From: an uncultured Chitinophagaceae bacterium
GTDB taxonomy: Bacteria > Bacteroidota > Bacteroidia > Chitinophagales > Chitinophagaceae
Length of the DNA: 16,875 nucleotides
Reading direction: 5' to 3'
NCBI GenBank assembly: GCA_937897585.1
Contig: CALCNY010000204.1
Span: 1 to 16,875 of the forward strand
Shown here: positions 15,216 through 16,875 of the stretch, one piece after another
How the letters are laid out: each line of letters starts with the position of its first letter
How positions within the stretch are numbered: position 1 is the first letter of the stretch
Position numbers and translations under genes: made by a program
The notes under the pieces: generated by a model
The model's database searches: none
What the model was told of the DNA's origin: nothing
What the model saw: the letters and a program-made list of their open reading frames with translations, nothing else

Positions 15216-16025
15216 ATGAAACTTTCTTATTTGTTCGCCTTAGTTACTTTAGGCACCATCACTTTCGTTTCTTGCAAAAAGGACACTCCCGTTGCTCCTG
15301 CAGGACCTGGTATTTCAGCACTTAATTGTTCTGGTACTACATTTTCAGCAACCGCAAATCCTGGAGTTGCCTACAATGGAACCGCAACTGTTCCTTACAC
15401 AGGTGGTAATGCAACAGCTTACACAGCAGGAACAGCTATCACTTCAACTGGTGTAACTGGATTGACTGCAACACTTACAGCCGGTACTTTGGCAAGTGGC
15501 GCAGGTAACCTTACTTATACCATCACAGGAACGCCTTCTACAACAGGAAATGCCAATTTTGCAATTTCTTTTGGTGGACAAACTTGTGCTATGACTTTAA
15601 CAGTAGTAAATGCTTATGTTGGCAAATGGGCTTACCAATATATTCGTGACTCTATCTACAACTGGAGTCAATTAGTGTACAACAACACTTTTGTACTTGA
15701 TTCTGTAAGAACTCCTCAAGATTTAAGAACTAGTATTGGTTACTTCCAATTTAATAGCAACAATACTTACAAATGGCAAACTACTACTGCTGCAACTTCT
15801 TACACAGGTGCATATTCAACAGAAACTAATAATGGATTTGGTTATGGAACAACTTTAAAATGCTTAGGCATTTCTACTGCTGCTCCACCAAATGATACTA
15901 CTTCTTTTTACATTTACACATTGGCAGCTCCTAATATGACTTTGAACAGAACATATGGCGCTCTTAATGGAAATGGTGACACAATTGTAGTTGATAGATA
16001 CTACGAATTATTAAAACAACCATAA
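15216..16025 (+). CDS. Surface-type lipoprotein with Ig-like module and lipocalin-like C-terminal half
   Basis: A 269-residue lipoprotein. The signal peptide ends in TFVSC, with the lipidated Cys at 20. The next residues, KKD, resemble the basic-acidic export signal that sends Bacteroidota lipoproteins to the outer face of the outer membrane. Residues 36-131 form a Thr/Gly/Ala-rich module bounded by C38 and C124 (VPYTGGNATAYTAG, TGVTGLTATL, LTYTITGTP, FAISFGGQTC), common in Bacteroidota surface proteins. Residues 133-269 begin with YVGKWAY and continue with short strands (GYFQFNSNNTYKW, TGAYS, YYELLK), resembling lipocalin-like domains of Bacteroidota lipoproteins. No enzyme motif was recognised and the ligand is unknown. 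The ATG follows an A-rich leader typical of the phylum. The gene is monocistronic and ends at a strong terminator. Confidence 0.87.
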   Translation: MKLSYLFALVTLGTITFVSCKKDTPVAPAGPGISALNCSGTTFSATANPGVAYNGTATVPYTGGNATAYTAGTAITSTGVTGLTATLTAGTLASGAGNLTYTITGTPSTTGNANFAISFGGQTCAMTLTVVNAYVGKWAYQYIRDSIYNWSQLVYNNTFVLDSVRTPQDLRTSIGYFQFNSNNTYKWQTTTAATSYTGAYSTETNNGFGYGTTLKCLGISTAAPPNDTTSFYIYTLAAPNMTLNRTYGALNGNGDTIVVDRYYELLKQP

Positions 16026-16042
16026 TTACAATAACTATTTAT

Positions 16043-16074
16043 AAAAAAAGGCCACTTCAATAGTGGCCTTTTTT
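16043..16074 (+). terminator. Intrinsic terminator, symmetric and possibly bidirectional
   Basis: A perfect 7-bp GC-rich stem (GGCCACT pairing with AGTGGCC) has a 5-base loop TCAAT and is flanked by seven A on the left and six T on the right. It lies 17 bases after the lipoprotein stop. Because A and T runs flank both sides, it can also stop transcription arriving from the convergent M54 gene on the minus strand. Confidence 0.93.
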
Positions 16075-16279
16075 ATTACTATATCCAAAAGAACAAAATA
16101 AAAATAAATTGGAGTATAAGGATTAATTCAGCCTTTTTCGATTTGTTTTTACTATTGAAAGAATCTTACTGATGTTACAAACAATTTCTTGTATTAATAT
16201 AGTTTGATTATTGCTACATGTTATGCCATCAAATACTCATGCCGGTTATAAAGATAATTTCTGTTGTGGGCTTTTCAAA

Positions 16280-16875
16280 CTACAAATTCCATCCTTTGTT
16301 AATCAAATAATTCTTACATCGATTACAAAATTCTTTTTCTTCTCCAGTGGGATCATGACTTTCTGCATCACGCATGAAACAAGTTTTTTCAAGACAATGC
16401 TTCAACCCTGCCGTATGTCCTAATTCATGTATTGCAATCTTAAAAAAATTAGATTTTTTTTTAACTCTGAAATCTGAGGCTACACAGGCATTACCAGGTC
16501 TGAAGCCAAGTCCCATAATACCAAAATCAGAAACCTCATTTTTTGTTGAACTGATATCAACAGAGGTGATGCCTAAATAGACTTCGTTTTCCTTTGCACG
16601 TCTGTTCATCCAATGAATCAATGTATCAGCTCTGTATCTGTTTCTTGGTGCAGTGTAAGCAATCGAGGGCATTAACTCTTTTTTCAGCAAAATCACATCA
16701 GGAAAAATTTGTTGTAAAGAATCATAAATGTTCTTGACAGTAGTGTTGTTTATTTTTCCTAATGGCAACAGCATTATTTTCTTATTAAATACAGTTTTAG
16801 ATGCCTCAGAATCGTTTTTCTTTTTTATAATTTTTGATGAATCGGATTTGCAATTTGAAAAAAGAAGTATGCAGG
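16280..16875 (-). CDS. Archaemetzincin-type (M54) zinc metalloprotease, lipoprotein form (N-terminus cut by window edge)
   Basis: The frame is open from the stop at 16280 to the right edge, giving 197 visible residues. The zinc protease signature HELGHTAGLKH (codons starting at 16429) is followed by C-x4-C-x-M, 15 residues, then CNRC (16327-16316). This matches the archaemetzincin pattern HExxHxxGxxxCx4CxM...CxxC, in which three His bind the catalytic zinc and four Cys bind a structural zinc. The ATG at 16774 is internal: the frame continues upstream through CILLFSNCKSDSS, which has the look of a lipobox (Cys codon 16852-16850) plus a polar tether, so the start lies just beyond the window. 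It is thus predicted to be anchored to a membrane outside the cytoplasm. Substrate is unknown. It converges on the lipoprotein gene and shares the terminator region. Confidence 0.87.
   Translation of the reverse strand, partial: CILLFSNCKSDSSKIIKKKNDSEASKTVFNKKIMLLPLGKINNTTVKNIYDSLQQIFPDVILLKKELMPSIAYTAPRNRYRADTLIHWMNRRAKENEVYLGITSVDISSTKNEVSDFGIMGLGFRPGNACVASDFRVKKKSNFFKIAIHELGHTAGLKHCLEKTCFMRDAESHDPTGEEKEFCNRCKNYLINKGWNL

Noticed and set aside
16774..16774. ATG at 16774 as the start of the M54 protease
   Set aside because: The same frame is open upstream to the window edge and encodes a lipobox-like segment, so this Met is most likely internal.

Overview
The window looks like a Bacteroidota chromosome, probably of the Chitinophagales/Sphingobacteriales type. 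It is AT-rich, and the start codons I checked on the photolyase and lipoprotein lack a Shine-Dalgarno (the lipoprotein has an A-rich leader instead). It carries a giant PKD/Ig-repeat surface protein with a type IX secretion (T9SS) type B C-terminal domain beside a PorP/SprF outer-membrane protein. A candidate promoter matches the Bacteroidota TTG / TAnnTTTG pattern. The exact genus cannot be told from this sequence.

Layout, left to right. (1) 1-2124, minus strand: a two-gene operon of a small MazG-like nucleotide pyrophosphohydrolase followed, with a 4-base ATGA overlap, by a DUF2075 / Schlafen-group-3-type helicase with an N-terminal PD-(D/E)XK-like nuclease signature. The helicase runs off the left edge. 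(2) 2296-13214, minus strand: a second operon with a 3282-residue T9SS-exported adhesin-like protein and, 5 bases downstream, its PorP/SprF partner. The pair has the same order as sprB-sprF of Flavobacterium johnsoniae. The giant protein is built from N-terminal Ig/PKD modules, a 264-residue tandem repeat present about 2.7 times, a PKD-like array, a second PKD array and a gliding-motility-associated C-terminal domain. (3) 13490-14956, plus strand: a photolyase/cryptochrome-family flavoprotein of an unusual subgroup. (4) 15216-16025, plus strand: a surface-type lipoprotein with an Ig-like module and a lipocalin-like C-terminal half, closed by a strong intrinsic terminator. (5) 16280-16875, minus strand, running off the right edge: an archaemetzincin-type (M54) zinc protease carrying a lipoprotein signal.

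No stretch longer than 300 bases lacks a gene. The gaps are 2125-2295 (nothing recognised), 13215-13489 (divergent promoter region), 14957-15215 (one doubtful 40-codon ORF) and 16026-16279 (terminator, otherwise nothing recognised). No tRNA, rRNA, CRISPR array, insertion sequence or attachment site was seen.

The best candidates for something under-described are the MazG-helicase/nuclease operon (plausible anti-phage module), the lipoprotein form of archaemetzincin, and the atypical flavin-pocket motifs of the photolyase homologue. These are inferences from motifs; no database search was possible.
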